Counted from the stretch's first letter, positions 27,459-36,150 are shown. The stretch: DNA of 64,000 bases from Providencia hangzhouensis (GCF_029193595.2 NZ_CP135052.1:1984001-2048000); one strand, 5' to 3'. Notes: a model not told the origin generated them from the sequence alone. A program made the numbers and translations.

Positions 27459-28898
27459 TTAACTGGCGAGATCTCTCGCATAGCTAATCAATGCTTTTAA
27501 TTGTTGGCAACGCTTTTCATCATGTTGATGCTCTACAAGTAATAGCTGTATTTGTTGCATATATTCTGTTAAACGCTCTTCACTAAAGTAGTCTCTACGG
27601 TGCTGTAACCAGCGTTGCTGCTCATCATAAGACAAGGTGGCAGGGTAGTTACGTGCTTTATAGCGAAAGAAGAGCTCTTTCATGCGCTTATCTTCAAAAC
27701 TGAGTTCCAATGCAGGCAAGTTCTGTGGCGATGTTTCACGAATAATATCCATGGTTGAGCGGTCAGAAGGACTAAAGAATCCATTATAAATTTGTGTATA
27801 GACATCATCCGACTCTGTAAATACTTGTGGTTCGCTAAATAACTCAATTAATTTATTACGAATTTCAGGGTTCTTGCGTAAAGTTTCCAGATTGCGCATA
27901 CACAAGTCACGGTCAACACCGGTTCGTTCCGCATCTTCAGGGCGCAGTGTTTTTTCTGGTGCTAAAATAGGGCACTTATTAATGTGAACGAGTTTTACAG
28001 GAACGGGAGATGCACCTGCCAATTCAGCTTTAGGTGTATATAATCGGGCACGCAATTGTTGAACATCTAACTCAATTAATGGTGAGATATCAGCAGATAA
28101 ATCACACATAATAACGGCATTTTTGTTGTCAGGGTGCCAAGCAAGAGGAGCGACTAAGCTGACATAAGAACGTAATGCACCAAACATACCAGACACATGA
28201 ACTAGTGGTGTTATTTCTACAATATCAATAAGTTGACTTATTTTGTTTTTATTTCTTAATTGATAAAAATAATCAAACATTCTGGGTTGAGCGGCTTTCA
28301 ACAGTTTGGCCATGTTAATGGTAGCTAAAACGTCAGACATTGCATCGTGAGCATTTTCATGAGCAACACCATTCGCTTTAGTTAAATGTTCTAAACGCAT
28401 ACTCGGCAGGCCATCTTCATTCTCTGGCCATTGAAGACCTTCAGGGCGAAGCGCAAAACAGGCACGCAAAGTGTCGAGTAAATCCCAACGTGAATTTCCT
28501 TGCTGCCAACTATAGGCATACGGGTCATAAAAATTTCGATAAAAAATATTACGGGTAACTTCATCATCGAAACGAATATTGTTGTAACCCATAATGCAGG
28601 TATTGGGGACACTAAAAGCCGCATGAATTCGTTTAGCAAACTCGGCTTCATTAACGCCTTGAGATAATGCGACCTGTGGGGTGATCCCAGTGATCATGAC
28701 GGCTTCAGGTTGCGGCAAATAGTCATCAGCTGGAGCGCAATAAAAAACCTCTGGCTCTTCAATGATATTAAAATCAAGGTCGGTGCGGACGCCTGCAAAT
28801 TGCGCTGGCCGATCAAGAGCAGGGCGCTTACCAAAAGTTTCATAGTCATGAATAAAAAAAGTAGGTTGTTTTTTATTATCTTGCAACGTTTTCACCAT
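27459..28898 (-). CDS. sbcB: Exodeoxyribonuclease I
   Basis: 479 residues (475 in E. coli). DEDDh 3'-5' exonuclease domain at the N-terminus (FFIHDYETFGKRPALDRPAQFAGVRTD carries the first Asp and Glu), with NAHDAMSDV holding the catalytic His and Asp. It continues into the SH3-like and helical domains of ExoI. It degrades single-stranded DNA 3' to 5' in recombination and mismatch repair. The ribosome site is weak. The gene lies near plaP and yeeX as in E. coli. Confidence 0.96.
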   Translation of the reverse strand: MVKTLQDNKKQPTFFIHDYETFGKRPALDRPAQFAGVRTDLDFNIIEEPEVFYCAPADDYLPQPEAVMITGITPQVALSQGVNEAEFAKRIHAAFSVPNTCIMGYNNIRFDDEVTRNIFYRNFYDPYAYSWQQGNSRWDLLDTLRACFALRPEGLQWPENEDGLPSMRLEHLTKANGVAHENAHDAMSDVLATINMAKLLKAAQPRMFDYFYQLRNKNKISQLIDIVEITPLVHVSGMFGALRSYVSLVAPLAWHPDNKNAVIMCDLSADISPLIELDVQQLRARLYTPKAELAGASPVPVKLVHINKCPILAPEKTLRPEDAERTGVDRDLCMRNLETLRKNPEIRNKLIELFSEPQVFTESDDVYTQIYNGFFSPSDRSTMDIIRETSPQNLPALELSFEDKRMKELFFRYKARNYPATLSYDEQQRWLQHRRDYFSEERLTEYMQQIQLLLVEHQHDEKRCQQLKALISYARDLAS

Positions 28899-29097
28899 TT
28901 CGATGGTTATATAGTAGATTGATAGTGGTTAATTTATTGGTATTCACTATACATTGTTGATTAATGATACCTTATCTACTGTGAAAGCTAAACCAAGGCT
29001 ATCTGATATTGAACTGGCGCGATTGATAGTAGTTTAATTTGATAACTCGATAGAATATTTTACCCTGCAGGAGGTCGTTATCTTAAGTTATAAGTAT

Positions 29098-29113
29098 TGT
29101 GATAAGCGTCACA
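29098..29113 (+). promoter_or_regulatory. Perfect-core CRP site upstream of the sugar permease
   Basis: TGTGATAAGCGTCACA has the exact TGTGA-N6-TCACA core of the cAMP-CRP consensus. Its centre is about 128 bp before the permease start codon. Confidence 0.75.
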
Positions 29114-29122
29114 TATATTAAT

Positions 29123-29136
29123 TGTTAACGTTAACA
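29123..29136 (+). promoter_or_regulatory. Palindromic operator O1 (LacI-type pattern)
   Basis: TGTTAACGTTAACA is a perfect 14-bp palindrome with a central CG, the shape of many LacI/GalR-family operators. A near-identical copy lies 63 bp downstream. Confidence 0.6.
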
Positions 29137-29138
29137 TT

Positions 29139-29154
29139 GGTGATTAACATCACA
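29139..29154 (+). promoter_or_regulatory. Second candidate CRP site
   Basis: GGTGATTAACATCACA matches the TGTGA-N6-TCACA core with one mismatch. It lies between the two palindromic operators. Confidence 0.55.
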
Positions 29155-29185
29155 ATTAATAGGTGATTTTGTGGTTTGTAATTAA

Positions 29186-29199
29186 TGTTAACCTTAACA
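29186..29199 (+). promoter_or_regulatory. Palindromic operator O2
   Basis: TGTTAACCTTAACA differs from O1 at one central base. The centre-to-centre distance of 63 bp is six helical turns, so one repressor could hold both sites on the same DNA face. O2 ends 34 bp before the start codon. Confidence 0.6.
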
Positions 29200-29233
29200 T
29201 TTCATCAGGATAATTTTTGTTAGGTGATGAAAT

Positions 29234-30517
29234 ATGAATCGTGGTTCAAGAAAGTATTATGCCTCTTTGAGTGCATTATTGTTTTTTTTCTTTTTCACCT
29301 GGTCATCAACATTTTCTGTCGTTGCAATCTGGCTGCGTAAATATGTTGGTTTAGATGGCGCAGATACTGGGGTTATTTTCTCTTGTATTTCGATTGTGGC
29401 GCTTTGCGCGCAACCACTTTATGGATTCATGCAGGATAAATTAGGGTTACGAAAAAATTTACTATTATTTATTGCAGTATTACTGATTGCATCAGGGCCA
29501 TTTTTTATGGTTTTTGGGACGTTGCTAAAATGGAATGTATTTTTAGGCAGTGCAATTGGTGGCTTATTTATTGGTATGACCTTTCACGCAGGGATTGGGG
29601 TGCTTGAGTCTTATACAGAGAGGGTCAGCCGATTACGTAATTTTGAATATGGTAAAGCGAGGATGTGGGGCTCATTGGGTTGGGCGACAGCTACCTTTTT
29701 TGCCGGGCGTAACATTAACGTGAACCCTGATTACAATTTTATTATGGCAACTGTTTCAGGCCTATTATTTTTAGTTATTCTATTGAAATTAAAAACGGCA
29801 AATACGGATGCTTATAATAGCCTTGAACATGGTAAACCTTCTACGATAACCGTGAAAGACGCTCTACAATTGTTTGTACAACCTCAATTTTGGGCTTTAA
29901 TATTATTTGTATTAGGAACCTGTATATACAGTGTATATGATCAGCAATTTATGGTGTATTTTGCTCATCAATTTCAGAATGAACAATTAGGTAATGAGAT
30001 GTACGGTTATCTAAACTCATTGCAGGTTTTCTTGGAAGCAGGGGGGATGTTTTTAGCACCATTTATCGTCAATCGGATAGGTGCTAAAAATGGGTTATTA
30101 TTTGCGAGTTCAGTGATGGCGTTACGCATTATTGGTTCAGGCTTAGTTGATGGTGCAATTATGATATCGATAATGAAATTACTGCATGCCGTTGAACTCC
30201 CGATTCTTTTAGTCGCGATTTTTAAATATAACAGCCTTCATTTTGATAAACGTTTGTCATCGACACTTTATTTGGTTGGCTTTAGCTGCATGAGCTCTGT
30301 AGTTGCAAGTATTTTATCGCCATTAGCTGGCTGGGGATACGATCAAATTGGTTTTGCTCATACTTATCTCGTCATGGGGGGATTTGTGATTATTACGACA
30401 ATATTATCTGCATTTTGTCTCAGAGGTGACGGGACAGGTAATCAAGAAATCGGAAGTAAAGATCAGAGAAATAAGTTTGATAAAGATCACTCTGATAATT
30501 TGGTCGTTAAAGTATAA
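29234..30517 (+). CDS. Oligosaccharide:H+ symporter, LacY/CscB/RafB family
   Basis: 427 residues with 12 expected membrane segments. Aligning by eye to LacY, the proton-coupling residues are kept: the Glu in LESYTERVSR, the Arg in FEYGKARMWG, the Arg in ALRIIGSG, and Lys-His-Glu in KLLHAVELP, plus Asp in YDQQF. The LacY Asp237-Lys358 pair is replaced by Ser and Ser, a loss also reported for the sucrose permease CscB. This favours sucrose, raffinose or another disaccharide over lactose. No glycosidase, kinase or regulator gene is adjacent. Upstream are two CRP-like sites and two palindromic operators. Confidence 0.85.
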   Translation: MNRGSRKYYASLSALLFFFFFTWSSTFSVVAIWLRKYVGLDGADTGVIFSCISIVALCAQPLYGFMQDKLGLRKNLLLFIAVLLIASGPFFMVFGTLLKWNVFLGSAIGGLFIGMTFHAGIGVLESYTERVSRLRNFEYGKARMWGSLGWATATFFAGRNINVNPDYNFIMATVSGLLFLVILLKLKTANTDAYNSLEHGKPSTITVKDALQLFVQPQFWALILFVLGTCIYSVYDQQFMVYFAHQFQNEQLGNEMYGYLNSLQVFLEAGGMFLAPFIVNRIGAKNGLLFASSVMALRIIGSGLVDGAIMISIMKLLHAVELPILLVAIFKYNSLHFDKRLSSTLYLVGFSCMSSVVASILSPLAGWGYDQIGFAHTYLVMGGFVIITTILSAFCLRGDGTGNQEIGSKDQRNKFDKDHSDNLVVKV

Positions 30518-30640
30518 AGTGAAATCAAGTTTCAGCGGAATAATTTGATAAATATGCGAAACGGGCTTGTAACACGATAGGATTAGAATGTATTGTGTTA
30601 ATAGATAATGCGTTTTGAATATTGACTAGAGGGTTTAAAC

Positions 30641-30973
30641 ATGGACAACGCTAACAAGCCGTCTTTCCAAAATGTTCTGGAATTTGTGCGTATGTTTCGT
30701 CGCAAAAATAAAATTCGTCGTGAAATCACCGACAATGAGAAAAAAATTCGTGATAACCAGAAGCGTGTTTTGCTACTGGATAACTTGAGTGAATATATAA
30801 AACCAGGCATGTCGATTGAGGATATTCAGGCAATTATTGCGAACATGCGTAGCGATTATGATGATCGTGTTGATGATTATATTATCAAGAACGCTGAGCT
30901 TTCCAAAGAGCGCCGTGAAATATCTAAAAAACTCAAAGAAATGGGTGAATTGCCTCGCATCGATGTAAAATAA
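30641..30973 (+). CDS. yeeX: DUF496 family protein YeeX
   Basis: 110 residues, nearly colinear with E. coli Yee[46 protein letters not shown] and [20 protein letters not shown]. The composition is highly charged and helical, with two probable coiled-coil segments. The function is unknown; relatives are called nucleoid-associated. It has its own upstream region after the permease gene and a strong terminator. Confidence 0.95.
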   Translation: MDNANKPSFQNVLEFVRMFRRKNKIRREITDNEKKIRDNQKRVLLLDNLSEYIKPGMSIEDIQAIIANMRSDYDDRVDDYIIKNAELSKERREISKKLKEMGELPRIDVK

Positions 30974-30981
30974 TCAACTTA

Positions 30982-31010
30982 TAAAGCCGAGATAATCTCG
31001 GCTTTATTGT
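30982..31010 (+). terminator. Intrinsic terminator of yeeX
   Basis: TAAAGCCGAGA, loop TAA, then complement TCTCGGCTTTA and TTGTTTTT. Confidence 0.88.
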
Positions 31011-31039
31011 TTTTGAGTTATTATCATGAAGGTTTGTTG

Positions 31040-31729
31040 TTATAAATTTAGTTTATTAACTTGTTTGATTAATGCAGTTGCTAATCTTTCCATTTCATTT
31101 TCTGCAATAAATCCCATCGTCACTGCGGCAGCAACAAGCTGACCTTCGCCATTAAATACAGGACAAGCAATAGATTGCGCTCCGGGAATACCTTCTGTTG
31201 GTTGGTAACGGATAGCATAACCTTGTTGGGTCACTTTATTAATTTCGTCTTGTGAATAGGAATTAGAGCCAAATTGGCCATCAAATGCTGAATAAACCAG
31301 CCCTGCCGCACTTTTTACGACAGGCAATGGCGTGTTAGGTAAAAAGTCAATTTCAATATTTTTAAAGCTACGATTATATTTAACCAAAGAAAGTGCTTTC
31401 CCTAAGCGGGTGGCAACACCTGTTGAGACATTTTGTTCATCACGAAATTGAATCAAAGCATTATTAATAGTGTCGATATAAGAGTCTTCAGGTTTAACAA
31501 AATTGGCTAAGAAGGTTAAATTTCGGCCTAAGCCATAACGGCTAGTTTGAATGTCTTGATACAGCATTTGTGTACGGCATAGTGAAACAAGATATTTATG
31601 TAGCCGACTTTTTGATATCTCACAGCCTTTTGAAATATCCGCTGCGCGCGCAATACCTCCATTCTGAGCAATATAATTTAAAATGCTTACGGCTATATCA
31701 ACAGAATTAACACCTTGCAGAGTAGACAT
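31040..31729 (-). CDS. IclR-family transcriptional regulator
   Basis: 229 residues from ATG 31729 with AGGTGG just upstream. An alternative ATG at 31771 has AAGG six bases upstream and would add 14 residues. The N-terminal winged helix (VNSVDIAVSILNYIAQNGGIARAADISKGCEISKSRLHKYLVSL) and C-terminal ligand domain (AAGLVYSAFDGQ, GAQSIACPVFNGEGQLVAAAVTMGF) are typical of IclR. It is divergent from a Mo-oxidoreductase operon across a 210-bp region with GTGAA/TTCAC repeats, so it most likely controls that operon. Effector unknown. Confidence 0.85.
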   Translation of the reverse strand: MSTLQGVNSVDIAVSILNYIAQNGGIARAADISKGCEISKSRLHKYLVSLCRTQMLYQDIQTSRYGLGRNLTFLANFVKPEDSYIDTINNALIQFRDEQNVSTGVATRLGKALSLVKYNRSFKNIEIDFLPNTPLPVVKSAAGLVYSAFDGQFGSNSYSQDEINKVTQQGYAIRYQPTEGIPGAQSIACPVFNGEGQLVAAAVTMGFIAENEMERLATALIKQVNKLNL

Positions 31730-31859
31730 ACATAAACCACCTAAATTTAACAAGTTTGGGTATTTTACCATGAGTTGCCTTGTGCTGCTAACGACCCGAC
31801 GTGACAAACAAATAATCCGAAAGCGGTAGTACGTTATTACCTATAAATAGATAGAATTA

Positions 31860-31873
31860 TTGATGCCACTCAA
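31860..31873 (+). promoter_or_regulatory. Candidate FNR site of the Mo-oxidoreductase operon
   Basis: TTGATGCCACTCAA matches TTGAT-N4-ATCAA with one mismatch, about 74 bp before the chosen start. Anaerobic activation by FNR would fit a DmsABC-like enzyme. Confidence 0.6.
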
Positions 31874-31912
31874 GTTCACTTTTGGTGAATAGAGTATATA
31901 TATAGTGAACTT
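31872..31912 (+). promoter_or_regulatory. GTGAA/TTCAC repeats, candidate IclR-regulator operator
   Basis: AAGTTCAC at 31872-31879 and its exact complement GTGAACTT at 31905-31912 enclose another half-site GGTGAAT at 31884-31890. The arrangement lies between the FNR-like site and the start codon. The link to the adjacent IclR protein is inference. Confidence 0.45.
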
Positions 31913-31939
31913 TAAAAAGCAATGTCGAGGTTTACTATA

Positions 31940-34270
31940 ATGAAAACTATAAATTCACTACGTTTGAAACGCCGAACTCTGCTCAAAGGGCTTGGTGTTG
32001 TGGGGTTGGCGAGTATTGCTCCCTGTTCTTATACACAAGAAAACAGCAATCAACCCTTACCTAAGGTGCGACTAAAATTGTCGGACTACAAAACATTTCG
32101 GTCAACTTGTGCAATGGAGTGTTTACATTGCAACCTAACTGCATATACCTATCAAGGTAAGCTGATGAAAATACAGGCGACTGAAGGGTTTAATGTCAAA
32201 TGTTGCTTGCGAGGTATGAGCCGGACTAAATGGGTCTATCATGAGCAACGCATCAAAACCCCATTACTGCGAGTCGGCGAAAAAGGTAAAGCGGAATTCA
32301 AACCGATAAGCTGGGATGAAGCGCTGGATCTTATCGAAAAAAATATCAGAGAAACCATTGATAAATATGGTAATGAAGGGTTATTTATTTCCACGCATGC
32401 AGGGAATATGGACTCTATCAAGAATGATATGGGAAAAGCCTTTTTTGATTATTTAGGCGGAGCAACGAAACAGGCGGGTTCATTGTGTTGTTCAGCGGTA
32501 ACAGCAGCGATGATCCCAATGCTAGGTTTAAGGTATGCAGATACCCGAGATACGATAGCCGACAGCCGCTATATCTTGTGTTGGGGAAATAACCCTGCTG
32601 TTACCATGCAAGCCTATTTTAAAAATTATAACCAAGCGAGAAGAAATGGTGCTCGACTAGTGGTTATTGACCCGCGCTATAGTGAAACCGCGGCAAAAGC
32701 AGACGAGTGGGTCCCGATTATTCCAGGGACGGATACGGCTTTGGCATTGGGAATGATCAAAATCATTATTGAAGAAAACCGAATAGACGAAAACTTCCTT
32801 AGAACACATACAGGCGCTGTTTATTTAGTTGACACCAATCAGAAACAAGTTAGGCAAAATAATGACGATAAGGACAGTTATTTAGTTTTCGACATATTAA
32901 GCAAACAATTAGTTCGTCATGATTCATCGGGTATTAAACCGGCACTATTCCAACATGAACTTCCTGAAGATTTGGGGTATACCACGGTTTTTGAGCAAAT
33001 TTATCAACAAGCTAAACCATGGGATGTTGCTCGAGTCAGTGAAGAAACGGATATTCCAGCGGAAACTATCGTACGTCTTGCTCGAGATTACTCATCAATA
33101 ACACCTTCAATGATTGTGCAAAATATGTCAGGAGCACAGCGAACTGAGCACGGTGCTTATGTTGCAGGAAGTCAATTCTACCTTGCATTACTCACTGGTA
33201 ATATCGGTAAACGAGGGGCGGGGGTTTGTGATGCCGGTGGAGCTCGGCAAATGGCTAACTTTAGTCCAATCGTTCCTCCTGCTCCGAATGTGAAAAATAT
33301 TCCACCTATTCCGGTGGCGAAAGTTGGCGATTTTATCGTCAATGAAAAGCCGCATCCGATTAATTTTTGGTGGATTATGACAATGGGGGTTATGACCCAA
33401 TTACCGAATACTAACAAGGTTCGGGAGGCTCTGAAGAAAGTTCCATTTGTGGTAGTGGCTGATAATCTCATGAGCTCAACAGCGTCATATGCAGATTTAG
33501 TCCTACCTGTTACAACGATTTTTGAAGATACAAGTTTGATGGCGGGGGTACGTAGCCAATATGTTCAATTAATGGAACAAGCCGTCGAACCTGTTGGTGA
33601 AGCAAAACCTGATTATTGGATTTTCGCCCGGCTAGCAGAGCGTTTCGGCTTTGGAGATGTATTCAATAAGCCAATAGAACACTACATTGATGCCTGTTTA
33701 GTCGGTTCAGGCATCACTCGTCAAATGTTAGAAAAAGGCCCAGTACGTCCCGTAGAAGGAGACTGGATTCCTTTCAAAGACGGTATTTTTAGAACATCGA
33801 CTAAAAAAGCGCACTTGTTTGTTGAAGATTGGCAAAAGAAAAACTTTTCGCCTGTCGTCGCTTACTATCAAGTGACTGAATCTGTTAAAGGTTCACCTGA
33901 ATTAGCCAAAAAGTATCCATTAATGGCGGTTCAGCGCAAGTTAGCGCGAAGTGTGCATTCAAGTCATGGAATGAATGAATGGATTCTGGAAGTACAACGA
34001 AACCAACCGAATGTTTTAATTCACCCCGAAGATGCTAAATCTAGAGGCATTAAAAATGGGGAATGGGCAATCACCTTTAATGACCGAGGAGAACACAGAG
34101 CCATTGCTGTTGTGACAACGCATATTAAAAAAGGCGTGATTTCACTGGATAACGGCTGGTGGGAGCAGCAGGGGGGAAGCAGCAGTCATGTCACGAATGA
34201 CCAAGTTGAACATTTGGGAACAGGGCACTGCTGTAATAGTACGTTAGTTGATGTCAGAAGGGAGGCGTAA
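31940..34270 (+). CDS. Tat-exported molybdopterin oxidoreductase, DmsA-like catalytic subunit
   Basis: 776 residues from ATG 31940, which has GAGG nine bases upstream; an ATG six codons earlier lacks a ribosome site. Twin-arginine signal KRRTLLKGLGVVGLA at residues 10-24. An iron-sulfur motif follows with cysteines at about 56, 60, 63 and 88 (Cys-x3-Cys-x2-Cys-x24-Cys). Then come the Mo-bis-MGD domains (CWGNNPAVTMQAYFKNYNQARRNGARLVVIDPRYSETAAKADEW begins the second) and the C-terminal dinucleotide-binding domain. GSLCCSA at about 180-185 lies where the Mo ligand is expected; DMSO/TMAO reductases use Ser there, polysulfide/thiosulfate types Cys. Substrate unknown. First gene of a three-gene operon. 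Confidence 0.85.
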   Translation: MKTINSLRLKRRTLLKGLGVVGLASIAPCSYTQENSNQPLPKVRLKLSDYKTFRSTCAMECLHCNLTAYTYQGKLMKIQATEGFNVKCCLRGMSRTKWVYHEQRIKTPLLRVGEKGKAEFKPISWDEALDLIEKNIRETIDKYGNEGLFISTHAGNMDSIKNDMGKAFFDYLGGATKQAGSLCCSAVTAAMIPMLGLRYADTRDTIADSRYILCWGNNPAVTMQAYFKNYNQARRNGARLVVIDPRYSETAAKADEWVPIIPGTDTALALGMIKIIIEENRIDENFLRTHTGAVYLVDTNQKQVRQNNDDKDSYLVFDILSKQLVRHDSSGIKPALFQHELPEDLGYTTVFEQIYQQAKPWDVARVSEETDIPAETIVRLARDYSSITPSMIVQNMSGAQRTEHGAYVAGSQFYLALLTGNIGKRGAGVCDAGGARQMANFSPIVPPAPNVKNIPPIPVAKVGDFIVNEKPHPINFWWIMTMGVMTQLPNTNKVREALKKVPFVVVADNLMSSTASYADLVLPVTTIFEDTSLMAGVRSQYVQLMEQAVEPVGEAKPDYWIFARLAERFGFGDVFNKPIEHYIDACLVGSGITRQMLEKGPVRPVEGDWIPFKDGIFRTSTKKAHLFVEDWQKKNFSPVVAYYQVTESVKGSPELAKKYPLMAVQRKLARSVHSSHGMNEWILEVQRNQPNVLIHPEDAKSRGIKNGEWAITFNDRGEHRAIAVVTTHIKKGVISLDNGWWEQQGGSSSHVTNDQVEHLGTGHCCNSTLVDVRREA

Positions 34271-34272
34271 TC

Positions 34273-34821
34273 ATGGTTAAGCAATATGGTTTTTTGATAA
34301 ATACAAAAGATTGCTATGGTTGCCGTACTTGTTCAATGGCCTGTAAATCCGAAAATGTCACCCCACCAGGGGTTTTGTGGCGTCGAGTTCGCGAATTTAA
34401 TGATGACTCACCGAATGCCCAAGCATTTATTACGATGTCTTGTAATCATTGTGATGATCCTCAATGTTTGAAAGTCTGCCCTGCTGACACCTATACCAAA
34501 CGGGCGGATGGCATAGTCGTTCAAGACCATGAAAAATGTATCGGTTGCCAGATGTGTATCATGGCTTGCCCATATCATGCTCCTGTTTTTGATCCTGCCG
34601 AAGGGAAAACGAGCAAGTGTAATATGTGCGCAGAACGGTTAGATGAAGGGCTACTACCAAGGTGTGTGGAGTCTTGCCCGACGGGCGCTATTGAGTTTGG
34701 TGATATTACCGAGCTACGTAAAAAGCACACGACAAATTGGGCGGTACTGGAGCAGCGCTATAATATGCCCGATCACACAATTAGTAATCCAAATATTGTG
34801 ATTATTGGGATGGAGGACTAA
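34273..34821 (+). CDS. DmsB-like four-cluster iron-sulfur subunit
   Basis: 182 residues. Four [4Fe-4S] motifs: CYGCRTCSMACK at the N-terminus, CNHCDDPQCLKVCP, CIGCQMCIMACPYHAP, and CNMCAERLDEGLLPRCVESCP. This is the DmsB/NrfC/PhsB type that wires the Mo subunit to the membrane anchor. No signal peptide is present, so it would be carried across with the Tat-signal subunit. It starts two bases after the catalytic gene and ends two bases before the anchor gene. Confidence 0.92.
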   Translation: MVKQYGFLINTKDCYGCRTCSMACKSENVTPPGVLWRRVREFNDDSPNAQAFITMSCNHCDDPQCLKVCPADTYTKRADGIVVQDHEKCIGCQMCIMACPYHAPVFDPAEGKTSKCNMCAERLDEGLLPRCVESCPTGAIEFGDITELRKKHTTNWAVLEQRYNMPDHTISNPNIVIIGMED

Positions 34822-34823
34822 TC

Positions 34824-35639
34824 ATGGATATTAAACATATGGAACTCCCTCTGGTATTTTTTACAGTGATGAGCCAGTGGGGGATCGGGGCAGTTCTCGC
34901 ATTAACTATTTACCAAATGAAAGCCAGTCAAGAGTCCCTATTATCAGGGCCTGTATTGCGTCGAGCAGTGCTATTGATATGGTTGATTGAAGTTATTGGC
35001 TCATCGATGTCAATGGGGCATTTAGGTGTGCCTCTTGAAGCATACCGTTCCGTTTTGGGGTTAAGCCATTCATGGTTAAGCCGCGAGGCCGTGACATTTG
35101 TATTATTAAATGGCGTTGTCACGTTATGGGCTCTATCTTGCTGGTTGCAACCCACAGTAAACATGCGCAACACGATATTAGGCTGGGTAAGTGGGATTGG
35201 AGGATTAGCCGCTATACTTGTCACGGCACAAGTCTATTATCAAATGGTCGCTCACCCATTATGGCATACTCCGGCAACACAAATCGCATTTATAGGCAGT
35301 GCAATTGTCCTTGGTTTTAGTCTAGTGGCCTTATTTGTTATTGGGCAAGGAAAGCCATTACCATCGTCAATTAAAGTCGGTGTGCTTATAGGCGTTGCAT
35401 TGGTATTAATCGCGCAAATCATTCGCCTGCAATTACCTGCAAGCCAAGGTGGAAGCTATTTGCTGTGGTGGCAAGTTGTGATGAGTATGCTATTGCCTTG
35501 CATTGTGGCGATGAAAGGATATAAGAAACCGCCATCGGCGATTTTAATTGCCTTAGTGATATTAGCCATATTTAGCGGTGAATTAGCGGGTCGTGCCTTG
35601 TTTTATGGAGCGGTTATGATCCAAGCTCCTTGGTTCTAA
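34824..35639 (+). CDS. DmsC-like membrane anchor subunit
   Basis: 271 residues with about eight membrane segments. It aligns by eye to DmsC: N-terminal ELPLVFFTVMSQWGIGAVLAL, MGHLGVPLEAYRSVLGLSHSWLSREAV and C-terminal GELAGRALFYG. DmsC anchors the catalytic pair to the inner membrane and takes electrons from menaquinol without haem. It ends the operon; an ERIC-type element starts two bases after the stop codon. Confidence 0.9.
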   Translation: MDIKHMELPLVFFTVMSQWGIGAVLALTIYQMKASQESLLSGPVLRRAVLLIWLIEVIGSSMSMGHLGVPLEAYRSVLGLSHSWLSREAVTFVLLNGVVTLWALSCWLQPTVNMRNTILGWVSGIGGLAAILVTAQVYYQMVAHPLWHTPATQIAFIGSAIVLGFSLVALFVIGQGKPLPSSIKVGVLIGVALVLIAQIIRLQLPASQGGSYLLWWQVVMSMLLPCIVAMKGYKKPPSAILIALVILAIFSGELAGRALFYGAVMIQAPWF

Positions 35640-35640
35640 A

Positions 35641-35768
35641 AATCCTCGTCATATTTCGGCCTGTCGCGTTGTTGGCGTCGCACACTCGCCCTAGTCACAT
35701 ACTTATGTATGCTCCTAGGGCCTCGTTTAGCTTGCCGCCTAGCGACAGACCGAACTATTTAGAGGATT
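35641..35768. repeat. ERIC-type repeat, full-length copy D
   Basis: 128 bp with AATCCTC and GAGGATT ends, TCGCGTTGTTGGCG, a central core with CCCTAGTCACATACTTATGT running into its complement, and CTTGCCGCCTAGCGACAG. This is the best match to the 127-bp ERIC consensus in the window. It begins two bases after the DmsC-like stop codon. Confidence 0.85.
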
Positions 35769-35859
35769 ATGTAGGTTTTTTTGTCGATATCAGAATTCGG
35801 CCTGTAGTGTTGTGTATGGGTTCTAGTTATATGCTTGGGGGTACGTTTAGCTAATGTGC

Positions 35860-36150
35860 TTATTCAAAAGCACCATTCATCAGTTTGATAATAGGGTCCG
35901 AACGCTTATAGCTGTTGATTAGAGGAACTAGGCGTTTGAAATGTTCGCTGGCACAGTGAATATCGAGCGCTTCTTGATTCGGCCACTCCTCGATAAAAAT
36001 AAAGTGCCCAGGATCTTTTTGGTCAACGTAAAGGTCATAACTGATACACAATGGTTCTTGTTTAGTTGCAGCGACCAATTCACGGTATAGCGGCATAACA
36101 ATCTCAATCGCTTCGCTTTGAATAAAATCTTCCGCAATGACTTTTAACAT
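35860..36150 (-). CDS. Antibiotic biosynthesis monooxygenase (ABM) fold protein, YgiN-like
   Basis: 96 residues. Ferredoxin-like ABM fold: LKVIAEDFIQSEAIEIVMPLYRELVAATKQEPLCISYDLYVDQKDPGHFIFIEEWPNQEALDIH, with the EEWPNQEALDIHCASEHF segment typical of small quinol monooxygenases and related proteins. The activity cannot be fixed; members include cofactor-free monooxygenases and proteins of unknown function. AAGGGAAATAT precedes the start codon. It lies alone between the Mo-operon and rne. Confidence 0.8.
   Translation of the reverse strand: MLKVIAEDFIQSEAIEIVMPLYRELVAATKQEPLCISYDLYVDQKDPGHFIFIEEWPNQEALDIHCASEHFKRLVPLINSYKRSDPIIKLMNGAFE

Noticed and set aside
35630..35854. 74-codon frame after the DmsC-like gene
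   Set aside because: It is made almost entirely of the ERIC-type repeat; no independent coding signal.
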